In this document: one piece after another, positions 10,601 to 18,052 of the stretch
How the letters are laid out: each line of letters starts with the position of its first letter
How positions within the stretch are numbered: the first letter of the stretch is position 1
Assembly (NCBI GenBank): GCA_003427395.1
Contig: BFEA01000808.1
Coordinates: forward strand, 411,892 to 438,482
DNA: 26,591 nt
Direction: 5' to 3'
Source: Chara braunii
Lineage: Eukaryota; Streptophyta; Charophyceae; Charales; Characeae
The notes under the pieces: model-generated
What the model was told of the DNA's origin: nothing
Seen by the model: the letters and a program-made list of their open reading frames with translations, nothing else
The model's database searches: none
Translations under genes and position numbers: made by a program

Positions 10601-10904
10601 TAATTGAACATCCATGGTCCCACTGAAGGAAATCGTCGACGTAACAGTTGGAACCCTGACGGTTTCCTCCGGAGAGGCGTCGAACAATGAGTTGTCAGAT
10701 TTTACAGAGAGTACCGTCGCAATGAGTTGACTGTCGATCGAGCTGATCGTTTTTTTTTGTTTTTTTTTAGCCTGACGGGTGCTAGGGATGCTGGTGAGAG
10801 CAGACACCACTAACACTGCCGGGGGAGGCTCCATCTATTGGTGGGGAGCAACACCTGCTGGAAAGCGGGTCGAGCGTCCCATAACATTGTGATTGTTTGT
10901 GTGA
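10601..10904 (-). other. Spacer upstream of RT, protease not identified
   Basis: The minus-strand frame 10834-10430 is open and Ser/Thr-rich ahead of RT (SSIDSQLIATVLSV, VTSTISFSGTMDVQL). It probably belongs to the polyprotein between protease and RT. No D-T/S-G protease triad was found here, so this domain is either lost or too diverged to recognise. Confidence 0.35.
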
Positions 10905-11147
10905 CAGCAGCCTGACTTTACAGCCTGGGGTGAATGGTAATATACACAGGTCTCCTAACTTGCTTTTGGGAGACTAGGTCACCAATTCTAAGTACTGTTC
11001 TCTAGCCCTTCATGCATCAAACTGTCTTTTGTTGTTGCATTTGTTTGTTTAAAAAAAAGATGTACTTGTGATGAGATTATGCTGCAGGGACCTCCTACGA
11101 AGGCCATAATTTGGCACGAAGACTTGAAGTAGCCAGCAGCCTGACTT
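10905..11147. mobile_element. Small insertion bounded by a 14-bp direct repeat
   Basis: CAGCAGCCTGACTT occurs exactly at 10905-10918 and 11134-11147, enclosing about 215 bp that interrupt the polyprotein region. The enclosed sequence has a TTTAAAAAAAAG stretch near 11050 and no coding potential. A perfect direct repeat of this length looks like a target-site duplication made by a LINE-driven (SINE or retroposon) insertion. The alternative is a chance local duplication. Confidence 0.5.
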
Positions 11148-12800
11148 GCTTGCCTACTGGTAGTCTCAAGAAGGTGATAGTATGCTCAGATCCCATGGCA
11201 GCTGATCGTCGGTGGGCCCGAAGGAACACCTCGGGCTTCTTCGTTGGTGGCTTTGCGACTTGGATCATTCCGACGCCAGCTGCTTCGTTGGATTTCAAGG
11301 TTGAGGGTTGTGCCTCGACGGCAACCGGTCGACTGTTTAGAACTAACTGTTTGCCCTTCCGGCTTTCCTCGAACTGTCGCCTATTCTTTAGGCATCTCTC
11401 GATTACTTTTTCAGTGGCTGCCTCTGAAATGGTCAGTAGGTAGGGGATTGGTACAGGGATCCGCAAGTCCAGAGCTTTCATGGCGTCCAAGACGTTGATT
11501 TGACCGTCCTTATACTTTGGGAATCTTTGAACCCGAGTCTCCAAGGTTCAAGATCGCTCTCCTCAGTAATCTGTTGGATATGGCATATTACTCCAATGGT
11601 CCCGGGTTCGAACATGGCCGCCACCATGTACTTGTCGGGCCCGATTTCGACGGCCGCCGGAGTCACCATTTCAGTCGTCCCAGTATCAATGACAGCTGCC
11701 ACCCTTCCCTGTCCGGCAGCAGTAGGTGTCGCCAATGGGATCTGGGAAGGTCCAAATGACCCTACTTGAGCCCGGGGTTTTTGACAGTCTTTTACAAGTT
11801 GGCCCGACCGATTGTAGTTGTAGCATCGTATGGGCTGAGCGGCCCCGGCTAACGCCAGTCGCCATGGCCACTTGTTGCCTCTGAGCCGCCGCGGCTCTTT
11901 GCCTCTGCAATCCTTGGACAAACTCAACCAAGGGTGCCACAACCGTTACTAGTTGTGCGACTACCTCCTTCATTGTGATTTCTTCTCTGACCGACTTCCC
12001 TTGCGCCTGAAAAAGGCACCTAGAGGCCAAGGAAGAGGATGGTGCTTTGCGGTCCGGATTTTTCTTGGTTGGCCCTAACTCGAAGCGATCTTCGAACATC
12101 CGAGCCGTAGCGGAGTAGCTATTGCGTTGGACACTGGAAGGGTCATCTTCGTCTGATTCCGAATCCAAACCTACATCTTAGTTTTCCTTACCATATTTGA
12201 TAGCATATTGGATTAGCTATGTTAAAACATGTTCAATCGGGTTACACTTCTCACGGTCCGGGATCTTTTTCTGCAAGCGAGAGTCGGATAATCCTCGGAG
12301 GAAATCCATTCGTACCATTTCTCGTCAACCCCGGAGCCTTTAACCAGGTAGGTGAATCGCTCCGCGTATCTAGCAAGGGTCTCGCGGGGCTGTTGCGTGT
12401 ATTCTTGATAAGTCTTAAACGCAGACATTGCCCCGGTGCGATGTGATCAAATCGTTCAAGGAAATATTTTTGGAAGGTCGGCCAATTGGTATAAGGATTT
12501 TGTCAATACCACTCAAACGCGGTTCCAGCTAACCTTCCCATAATCCGTTCCCGAAGCAGCTGGTTCGTCCAACCTTGAACCTTCAAGGCAGCCAGGTAAG
12601 TACGTGGGTCTGTTTCATCTTCGGAGAAGATGGGGACCTTCGAAGGGGGAGGGACAAGGTACAGGGGATGGTTAGCCATCCTTGCGTGATTGTACACCCT
12701 CTGAGCCGGTTCGACCATAGCCCCGGGTTGATTTTGAACTCGCCTCCTTGCTTGGTTTTGATTGTCGTTGGCCGAGCGGCGGCGCCTGGGCGCTTGCCTT
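11148..12800 (-). pseudogene. Ty3/gypsy gag and start of pol (broken)
   Basis: Gag forms the particle that packages element RNA. In order on the minus strand: a basic start around 12790 (RRRRSANDNQNQARRR); a core with YLVPPPSKVPIFSEDETDP and GRLAGTAFEWY (12718-12503); TYQEYTQQPRETLARYAERF (12428-12222); a spacer ending in a Gln/Ala-rich segment (12168 to about 11880); and a nucleocapsid motif CYNYNRSGQLVKDC (about 11825-11784). The motif should read C-x2-C-x4-H-x4-C, but the second Cys is Tyr and the His is Gln. An AVIDTGTTEM segment near 11690 could be an aspartic-protease remnant; this is uncertain. A VPIPYLLTISEAATEK segment follows (11544-11148). At least four frame changes separate the pieces. 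Gag starts only about 50 bp past the primer site. Confidence 0.75.
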
Positions 12801-12846
12801 CAAAAATACGGTCGTCCCAAGGAAACCTCGGAGCCGAAAAAGATCA

Positions 12847-12858
12847 GCTCTGATACCA
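12847..12858 (-). promoter_or_regulatory. Primer-binding site, initiator tRNA-Met type
   Basis: On the minus strand this reads TGGTATCAGAGC, the 12-nt sequence complementary to the 3' end of plant initiator tRNA-Met that primes minus-strand DNA synthesis in many plant LTR retrotransposons. It lies 11 nt inside the inferred end of the 5' LTR and immediately before gag. This gap is larger than usual, so either the LTR end is nearer 12860 or a few bases were gained. Confidence 0.9.
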
Positions 12859-13034
12859 ACCTCACCGCCTGCACGCTGTCCCGTACCCGTGAACGCCAAT
12901 CAGAGTAAATGGGAGTGAGGCCGAGGATTTTTGGCCGGTGGGGTTGAATCGCCTGGGCGGGACGGGGGATTCTTGTTTCGTACCGAGGCGGGTCTTGAAT
13001 TTGGGCCGTCGTCAATGGCAAAAGAGAGAGACTA

Positions 13035-13306
13035 GGGAAGGAAAAAAGGCTATTTCGAAGCGATAGGTTTTGTCCGTTTTTCAAAAACCTACGCTCGGCC
13101 GAGGGGGCTGCAAGTGACGTGCTTCCCGATCGACCATTGACAAAACCTGAAGGAAAAGGAAAAGAACTGGGGGAAGGAAAAGAGGCTATTTCGAAGCGAT
13201 AGGTTCTGTCCGGTTTTCAAAAACTTACGTTCGGTCGAGGGGGCTGCAAGCGACGTGCTTCCTGATCAACCATTGACAAAACCAGAAGGAAAAGGAAAAG
13301 AACTGG
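13035..13306. repeat. 136-bp tandem duplication private to the 5' LTR
   Basis: Two copies (13035-13170 and 13171-13306) each start GGGAAGGAAAA and contain GGCTATTTCGAAGCGATAGG, TTTTCAAAAAC.TACG and AAGGAAAAGGAAAAGAACTG. The other LTR has a single unit at about 1980-2115. Confidence 0.9.
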
Positions 13307-13717
13307 GGGAAGCGGAATTTACCTCTCCTTTCGTGCTAGGTTCATGCTAACTCGGTGGCGGAAGCCCCACAGACACGGAGTTTCGAGGCCTTGGTGTCGG
13401 ATTCATCGAGTCCGTGTGGGCATTCCAGTGAGGTGTCGCTTAGTGTAAGCGTCGTTCGGGGAACCTAGGTCCGAAAGTTAGCCGGGAGCACGCCCTCGTT
13501 GCGGGAGAGTTATGGGAATTGAGGCGCACCTTCGTATCAGAGGACTAAACACGAATCTCCCTGGCGACCAGCGGCAGTTAAACCAAGGCCGCCACGTGGT
13601 GTGGGGATGGACCGGGTAAACACTGTCAAATCGGTGTACGACAGGATCAAAGGAGGGGAAGAGAACCTATCAATCAGCACAAACCCACTCCCTCCTATGT
13701 GGCAGGCCCTAGCGGGG

Positions 13718-13724
13718 TTATACA
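13718..13724 (-). promoter_or_regulatory. TATA-like element of the 5' LTR
   Basis: TGTATAA on the minus strand, matching TATATAA in the other LTR. In the upstream LTR this would drive element transcription toward lower coordinates. The T-to-G change relative to the partner would weaken it. Confidence 0.35.
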
Positions 13725-13910
13725 GATGAATCTGCTCGGCTCGCCGCAGAGTGTTTCGTACATCCGCATCGCAGTACACGCTATTGTCGTCTGCTTTCGG
13801 GAAGGACGGTAGCACATTGTGATGGGCCGACGTGAAGGTTGAGCACGGGCAATGACCCACGCTCACGTCCGTCGAGACGAATGCTGACCCCATGCAAAGA
13901 TCAATGGAAC

Positions 13911-13913
<3 letters not shown>

Positions 13914-13985
<72 letters not shown>
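13914..13985. repeat. (CT)n microsatellite in the 5' LTR
   Basis: An uninterrupted run of about 36 CT units at the homologous position to the run in the 3' LTR, about 190 bp upstream of the TATA-like element on the minus strand. Confidence 0.95.
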
Positions 13986-13988
<3 letters not shown>

Positions 13989-14369
13989 GCATCAATTCGA
14001 ATGCGGGTTCACAGATCCGGCGTCGTAAATTGCAGTTGGTTAGCAGGACGAATGTGACCTTGATCGAGTCACGGAGATATCAGCCGCGTTGCGGAGACAC
14101 GGGTGACTGAACTCCCCGGTTGTCGAGTGTGAGTCGTGGGGCGACACCAGCCCAATTGACCAGGACCCTGTGCGCGCACGAAGAGAGGGGAGGGAAGGAG
14201 TTTATTGCTGATCCCCACGCATACACGTGTCGCCGTTATTGGAAAAAGGTATGGGGAAGGGAGGGAAATCCAACACTCTCATGCATCCATGCAGACGGTG
14301 GACACCCAACGTTCCCCAGGATTGTGCCTGGATGCGCTCACGCATCTGCTCATTCATCTATCTTGGATA

Positions 14370-14785
14370 GGCGGGCTGTTCCGAGAAAGCTGGCGCAGCA
14401 GCCTACGATTGAGAGAGGGAGTCCGACTCAGTTTAAGGGGATCAGGGTGAAGCTCACAGAAGTATGAGCAGCGACGCCACCTTGAGCAGTGAGAGTGTAA
14501 CAACGGCGCCGGTGAGAAAGCGACTGGTCAGGTGGTAAGAGAGAAGCGGTGAGATCAGACTTGAGTTGTTCCCATTGTGATCAATACACTATGAAGATCC
14601 AGGGAATGTGGTGGGAAACCCGTCATGGGAACTCAGGCGCTGTACAGTGTTTTTGGACAGCGAGCGTGAGAGGGTCAGCCCTGTTGGAGAGGAGGGGTTG
14701 TAATAGTAGAGCTGGTTGGTGTTACGGAGAGCATTCGGTTTTCGGAGTTCTTTTGTGTGCCGATAAAGATATCGGAAAACACGTT
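14370..14785. other. Right flank of the gypsy element, no gene
   Basis: No gene is recognised. Bases 14589-14640 (GAAGATCCAGGGA ... GGTGGGAAACCCGTC ... TCAGGCG) are repeated with divergence at 15092-15142, so this is part of an older dispersed or duplicated repeat. Confidence 0.5.
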
Positions 14786-14907
14786 GGGCCTCGCTGCACT
14801 ACTCTCGAAACGTGCAAAACAAGAGCGAGTCTTCCGCTAGAATATGGAAAGATACATCACCATGATTTTTGTCTTTTGTGCATGTCGAGAGTAGTGCAGG
14901 GAGGCCC
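14786..14907 (+). mobile_element. Fold-back MITE family A, copy 1
   Basis: 122 bp with imperfect terminal inverted repeats of about 37 bp: GGGCCTCGCTGCACTACTCT at the left, and the right end in reverse complement reads GGGCCTCCCTGCACTACTCT. The interior (CTTCCGCTAGAATATGGAAAG..ACATCACCATGATTTTTGTC) is shared with the other copies. It has no coding capacity, so any movement would depend on a transposase elsewhere. Its flanks are GTT and ATT. Confidence 0.85.
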
Positions 14908-15091
14908 ATTCTCTCACATCCACTCAAGATAATGGATAGCGGCACAGTGGAGGCGGCGGTGTGAGTGTTACCCTCAGTGGCGGGAACGCTACTTGCTTGG
15001 AGTTCACATATTATGTAGGGTAGGAAGCAAACTTGAAGGGTATCCATGCACAGCCTGATCTCGGTACATGGAACGCAGCCATTATTTTATT

Positions 15092-15142
15092 GAAGATCCA
15101 AGGGACCGGTGCGGGGTGGGAAACCCGTCTAGGCGGTTCAGG
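15092..15142. repeat. Diverged copy of the module at 14589-14640
   Basis: GAAGATCCAAGGGA, GGTGGGAAACCCGTC and GGTTCAGGCG occur in the same order and similar spacing as at 14589-14640. Origin unknown. Confidence 0.6.
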
Positions 15143-15164
15143 CGTCCTCGAGTTTACAGGTCTG

Positions 15165-15188
15165 TTTAGGTTTAGGTTTAGGTTAAGG
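15165..15188. repeat. Short TTTAGG array
   Basis: Three perfect TTTAGG units followed by TTAAGG. It resembles a telomere-like hexamer but is only 24 bp and lacks the third G of the usual plant TTTAGGG unit. Confidence 0.8.
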
Positions 15189-15270
15189 CTGGGCAAAATG
15201 AGTGCTCTATTGGGACGCTGGACTCGGTTGGTTGGCAGCAAAGCGGAAGCTGGGCAATGGCCCCAGTACT

Positions 15271-15356
15271 CACCGGGTAGAATTGTGAGGTCCCTGGCCT
15301 TGAGTGGATTTTTATTTCATAACAAACTGTGAAAATTAGGGGCGGGGGGGGAATAA
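15271..15356 (+). repeat. Retroposon-like family B, copy 1
   Basis: CCGGGTAGAATTGTGAGGTC and the following CCTGGCCTTGAG match, in this orientation, the reverse complement of 16470-16515 and part of 18258-18290. An A-rich end (GGGGAATAAAAAAAT) follows. It may be the 3' end of a poly(A)-tailed element. Confidence 0.5.
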
Positions 15357-15404
15357 AAAAATCGATATAGTATAGCGGGTAGTCAGTCGGTAGTAGGCGT
15401 TATT

Positions 15405-15526
15405 GGGGCTCGCTGCACTGCTCTTCAACTGCACAAAAGACAAAAATCATGGTGGTGTATCTTTCCATGTTCTAGCAGAAGATTCAATCCCGTTTTTCAC
15501 ATTTCGAGAGTAGTGGAGCGAGGTCC
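15405..15526 (-). mobile_element. Fold-back MITE family A, copy 2 (inverted)
   Basis: 122 bp, the same length as copy 1, with its interior in the opposite orientation (GACAAAAATCATGGTGG..TATCTTTCCATG). Ends are GGGGCTCGCTGCACTGCTCT and, at the right in reverse complement, GGACCTCGCTCCACTACTCT. It is flanked by ATT at 15402-15404 and ATT at 15527-15529, a 3-bp direct repeat compatible with a target-site duplication. Confidence 0.85.
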
Positions 15527-15529
15527 ATT

Positions 15530-15556
15530 GGGCCTCGCTGCACTGCCCTTGAATCT
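15530..15556 (+). mobile_element. Isolated family A terminus
   Basis: GGGCCTCGCTGCACTGCCCT directly follows the ATT flank of copy 2. Only one end is present locally. An opposite-facing end at 16384-16403 (AGAGTATTGCAGCCAGGCCC) could be its partner, giving an 874-bp longer member holding later insertions; this pairing is speculative. Confidence 0.5.
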
Positions 15557-15726
15557 TGAGAAATCAAGAGTCAGCACCGCTGCAATAACTCCTGATGCCG
15601 CGTGCTGAATTTCCATTCAAGAGCTGTCAGACGCTGGGCCCGGTTCCCAGCACGTGATGCTCCCCACAAGTAGATTGGAGCAAAAAAAAAAAAAACCGAA
15701 AACGTCGAGAGTGAGTCGTTGCTGCA

Positions 15727-15885
15727 TTAAACCACCAGTACTTCCTAAAGTCGCGTAGCGTTAACTCTACGCGATTTTCGGAAACGTACGGGCCACTACA
15801 GGAGCGCCCAGATTCATCCAACTAGAAACGTTTCTACTCTATTTTTTTCCGCGGCCCATAGCTGGGCCAAGTACTGGTGGTTTAA
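15727..15885. mobile_element. MITE with perfect 17-bp inverted repeats at a TTAA site
   Basis: TTAAACCACCAGTACTT at 15727-15743 and its exact reverse complement at 15869-15885 enclose 125 bp. Because the outer bases read TTAA at both ends, this fits either a TTAA duplication (piggyBac style) with 13-bp ends starting ACCACC, or a TA duplication (Tc1/mariner style) with 15-bp ends starting AACCACC. Inside is a second perfect palindrome (TCGCGTAG 15751-15758 with CTACGCGA 15767-15774). An adjacent 11-bp inverted pair (CTGTGGAAAAG 15886-15896, CTTTTCCACAG 15957-15967) forms another hairpin next door. No coding capacity. Confidence 0.8.
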
Positions 15886-16124
15886 CTGTGGAAAAGTGGT
15901 CTTGATCCGGCTCTTCGAAAGGTGTCAGAAACGGCCCTTCGGACGAGCTCTTGAAGCTTTTCCACAGTTCCCGCCAGCGTGCGGTTTGCAAATTCAAGAG
16001 TTGGCCTTCAGTCCCGTGGACAAATCGTCGGCGCCCTGTCGTTGCCGTGTACTGTCTTTTCAGTTTCTCAAACTTCTGTCAGACGGTCAAGAATGCTGAC
16101 TAGAGTCGAGAGTCCAGAGTAAGA

Positions 16125-16287
16125 GTCTCGGCGCACGGCACACGAAACGAAAACGAAACGAGTGCATCTGCCCATGAAAGGTGGAAATACATTCGTCACT
16201 ATTTATAGAAAATCGATGAACCTGGCCATTTTATGCAGGAAGATGCATTCGTTCCGTTTTTCGTTTCGTGTCGCGTGCGGTGACGTC
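16125..16287. mobile_element. Fold-back element with about 50-bp inverted repeats
   Basis: The left arm (CGCACGGCACACGAAACGAA ... GAGTGCATCTGCCCATGAAA, about 16131-16180) pairs with the right arm (about 16225-16284), whose reverse complement runs CGCACGCGACACGAAACGAA ... GAATGCATCTTCCTGCATAA. A spacer of about 45 bp (AAATACATTCGTCACTATTT..) separates them. The arms are roughly 80 percent matched with small indels. Outer limits are approximate and no target duplication was recognised. Confidence 0.75.
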
Positions 16288-16365
16288 CTAAGTGCAGTGA
16301 CGCCATCACTTGAATCGATGTCAATCCAGCAGTCTGACAGCACTAGAACTTCTAGAAGTACGCTT

Positions 16366-16403
16366 GAATTTTTTCATGTGTCTAGAGTATTGCAGCCAGG
16401 CCC
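16366..16403 (+). mobile_element. Truncated family A right end
   Basis: TTTTTTCATGTGTCTAGAGT followed by ATTGCAGCCAGGCCC matches the right end of family A copies (TTTTGTGCATG.CGAGAGTAGTGCAG.GAGGCCC). The left part is missing or too diverged. Confidence 0.55.
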
Positions 16404-16416
16404 ATGCCTGCCATTG

Positions 16417-16552
16417 TTCTTTTTTTTGTTTTTTTTTATTTTTTTTTGGGAAAGCTTGGAACTTACATTGCAAAAATCATTGGAACGAGGCCGGGGACCT
16501 CACAATTCCACCCCGGCCAGAGTTATCCTGGCAGCCTCAGCCAGTTTCGCTT
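16417..16552 (-). repeat. Retroposon-like family B, copy 2
   Basis: Starts with a long T-rich run (16417-16447), i.e. a poly(A) tail on the minus strand. It then contains GGGGACCTCACAATTCCACC and GCCTCAGCCAGTTTCGCTTAC, both shared in order with 18190-18363. The following GGAAACCGGGCCCAGCGTC (about 16615-16633) matches 15630-15650 in reverse complement, so the repeat may extend further. The minus-strand element with a 3' A tail suggests a LINE or SINE 3' end. Confidence 0.55.
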
Positions 16553-16674
16553 ACGGGCCAAGCTCGCCTTCTAATCCGACTGCTGAGACCCCTCAATCAA
16601 AAAAGAACCTGCTGGAAACCGGGCCCAGCGTCGCCTCCTCCTATGCCTGCCATTGTAGCGAAGGTATTGCAAGG

Positions 16675-16927
16675 AAGAAAGGCCAGGGGGAAGGTCCCAC
16701 TAGCAAGGAGGATTGGATTGAATGCCTGAATCTGGACGTATTTGTGGACAGGTGAAAGGATATAATGGGAAAACAAGGACACAACAAGACTGACACATCA
16801 GGGACAGGAGAAACTAAGTCCAAGAAAGGCCAGGGGGAAGGTCCCACTAGCAAGGAGGGTTGGATTGAATGCCTGAAAGGATATAATGGGAAAACAAGGA
16901 CACAACAAGACTGACACATCAGGGACA
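16675..16927. repeat. Direct duplication of about 106-132 bp
   Basis: AAGAAAGGCCAGGGGGAAGG ... GACTGACACATCAGGGACA occurs at 16675-16806 and again at 16822-16927, nearly identical. The first copy has about 26 extra bases (TCTGGACGTATTTGTGGACA..). The high identity implies a recent event. Confidence 0.9.
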
Positions 16928-16994
16928 ATGGGTGGAAACCGCCCATGCGAAATCCGTGTTGGTTTTTCCGTGCCCAAATTTCTCCTTTGGCAAG

Positions 16995-17164
16995 AAAGGC
17001 CCAGTACCAGAAAATGAATCTGGCACAAACACAGAGCCAGGTTCGTAATTCCGTAGGAAGACGTCGAGTGGTCGGGGGAAAGGCCCAGTACCAGAAAATG
17101 AATCTGGCATAAACACAGAGCCAGGTTCGTAATTCCGTAGGAAGACATCAAGAGTGGTCAGGGG
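16995..17164. repeat. Tandem pair of 84-bp units
   Basis: AAAGGCCCAGTACCAGAAAA ... AATTCCGTAGGAAGAC is repeated at 16995-17078 and 17079-17164 with a few substitutions. The period of 84 is a multiple of three, so a minus-strand frame reads a repeated 28-residue unit (core SVF.PDSFSGTGPF), but there is no other sign of a gene. Confidence 0.9.
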
Positions 17165-17240
17165 AACCCAATCTCGCCCGCCAGATTTGTACATCCTAGG
17201 CCCTAGGGCCTGTATTGCCATGAGGGCCCTTCTTCCCTTT

Positions 17241-17277
<37 letters not shown>

Positions 17278-17420
17278 AACTTCAGGCCAAGGAGCCTCAC
17301 TTGAGGAGGTGATACTGAGTGTCCCCTTCAAGTAGGTTCCTGTGGGCCCTTTTTGCCAAAAGGGAAAACGTTTGGGCGCGGAAAACCAAAAAGGTTTCAT
17401 GTGGGCCTTCTCTATGCCTT

Positions 17421-17547
17421 GGGCCTCGCTGCACTACTCTCCGAATGTGCAAAATGAGATGGAATCTTTCGTTAGAACACACGGAAGGAAAGATACATTG
17501 CCATTTTTTTGTTTTTTGTGCATGTGGAGAGTAGTGCAGCGAGGCGC
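17421..17547 (+). mobile_element. Fold-back MITE family A, copy 3
   Basis: 127 bp starting GGGCCTCGCTGCACTACTCT and ending with AGAGTAGTGCAGCGAGGCGC, with the family interior (GTGCAAAATGAGATGGAATC, TTAGAACACACGGAAGG). Flanked by CTT at 17418-17420 and CTT at 17548-17550, again a 3-bp direct repeat. Confidence 0.85.
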
Positions 17548-17572
17548 CTTATCTACCATTTTTTTTTGAGAA

Positions 17573-17746
17573 AACTACGGCGCAGTTAGGGTTTGAGTTT
17601 GTAATTGCACTTGAGGCAAAAGGGCCGGTAATGCTGAATGCATATGACCTACGTTTCGGGTCCGGTGGGGTCGCGTGGGGGTGTGTTGTATTCGCGGGAT
17701 TGCCTGAAGTGCAATTACAAACTGTTTTCGTGACTGCGCCGAAGTT
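17573..17746. mobile_element. Fold-back element with about 40-46 bp inverted repeats
   Basis: The left arm 17579-17618 (GGCGCAGTTAGGGTTTGAGT..TTGTAATTGCACTTGAGGCA) is matched by the reverse complement of 17701-17740 (GGCGCAGTCACGAAAACAGT..TTGTAATTGCACTTCAGGCA). The match extends outward as AACTACGG and AACTTCGG. The centre is an unrelated GC-rich stretch of about 80 bp. No coding capacity; different from family A. Confidence 0.8.
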
Positions 17747-17839
17747 ACCCCTTTATTTTTTCTTTTTTTTATAAAGAAATTCCCTTTTTATCTACCAATT
17801 TTCCCGACACATCAAGAGCCACACAAGCACAAAGGAGTC

Positions 17840-17950
17840 ACCACACCACCCGCCACATGCCAAACCCCAACAATCTGAATGTATGTGGACCATAATAACA
17901 GATCCAAATACATTCAGAATGTTGGCAGTTGGCGAGTGATGGGGGGAGGT
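17840..17950. other. Long imperfect hairpin with a near-perfect 22-bp stem
   Basis: CCAACAATCTGAATGTATGT (from 17867, stem to 17888) pairs with 17904-17925 at 20 of 22 positions across a 15-nt loop (ACCATAATAACAGAT). Beyond it a bulged lower stem pairs CCGCCACATGCC with GGCAGTTGGCGAG. Size and shape resemble a plant miRNA precursor or a tiny MITE; there is no evidence of expression. Confidence 0.6.
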
Positions 17951-18006
17951 CCTAACTGTGCACCCCAGATCTGGACCTCCCCCTAACTGTGCACCCCAGA
18001 TCTGGA
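17951..18006. repeat. Tandem pair of 31-bp units
   Basis: CCTAACTGTGCACCCCAGAT and the following CTGGA are exactly repeated at 17951-17975 and 17982-18006. Confidence 0.9.
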
Positions 18007-18052
18007 TCCCTACCCTATCCGGCGAGCAAAGTATAACCATGAGATAGGAGGG

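Larger units (their letters stand above)
12870..14369 (-). repeat. 5' LTR of the Ty3/gypsy element
   Basis: Partner of the LTR at 1829-3359, adjacent to the primer-binding site, so it is the upstream LTR of the minus-strand element. Homology to the other copy starts near 12860-12870 and ends sharply at CTTGGATA (14369), where the other copy has CTTGGACA. It carries its own CT microsatellite, a TATA-like TGTATAA and a private 136-bp duplication. The outer flank (GCGGG..) does not match the flank of the other LTR, so no target-site duplication is visible. Confidence 0.85.

Noticed and set aside
1829-14369. Endogenous virus with an envelope gene
   Set aside because: The domain order is Ty3/gypsy, but the extra ORF shows no signal peptide, transmembrane segments or Cys pattern of an envelope protein.
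16798-17221. Minus-strand ORFs with a repeated 28-residue unit
   Set aside because: The repeat follows directly from the 84-bp DNA duplication; no other coding evidence.
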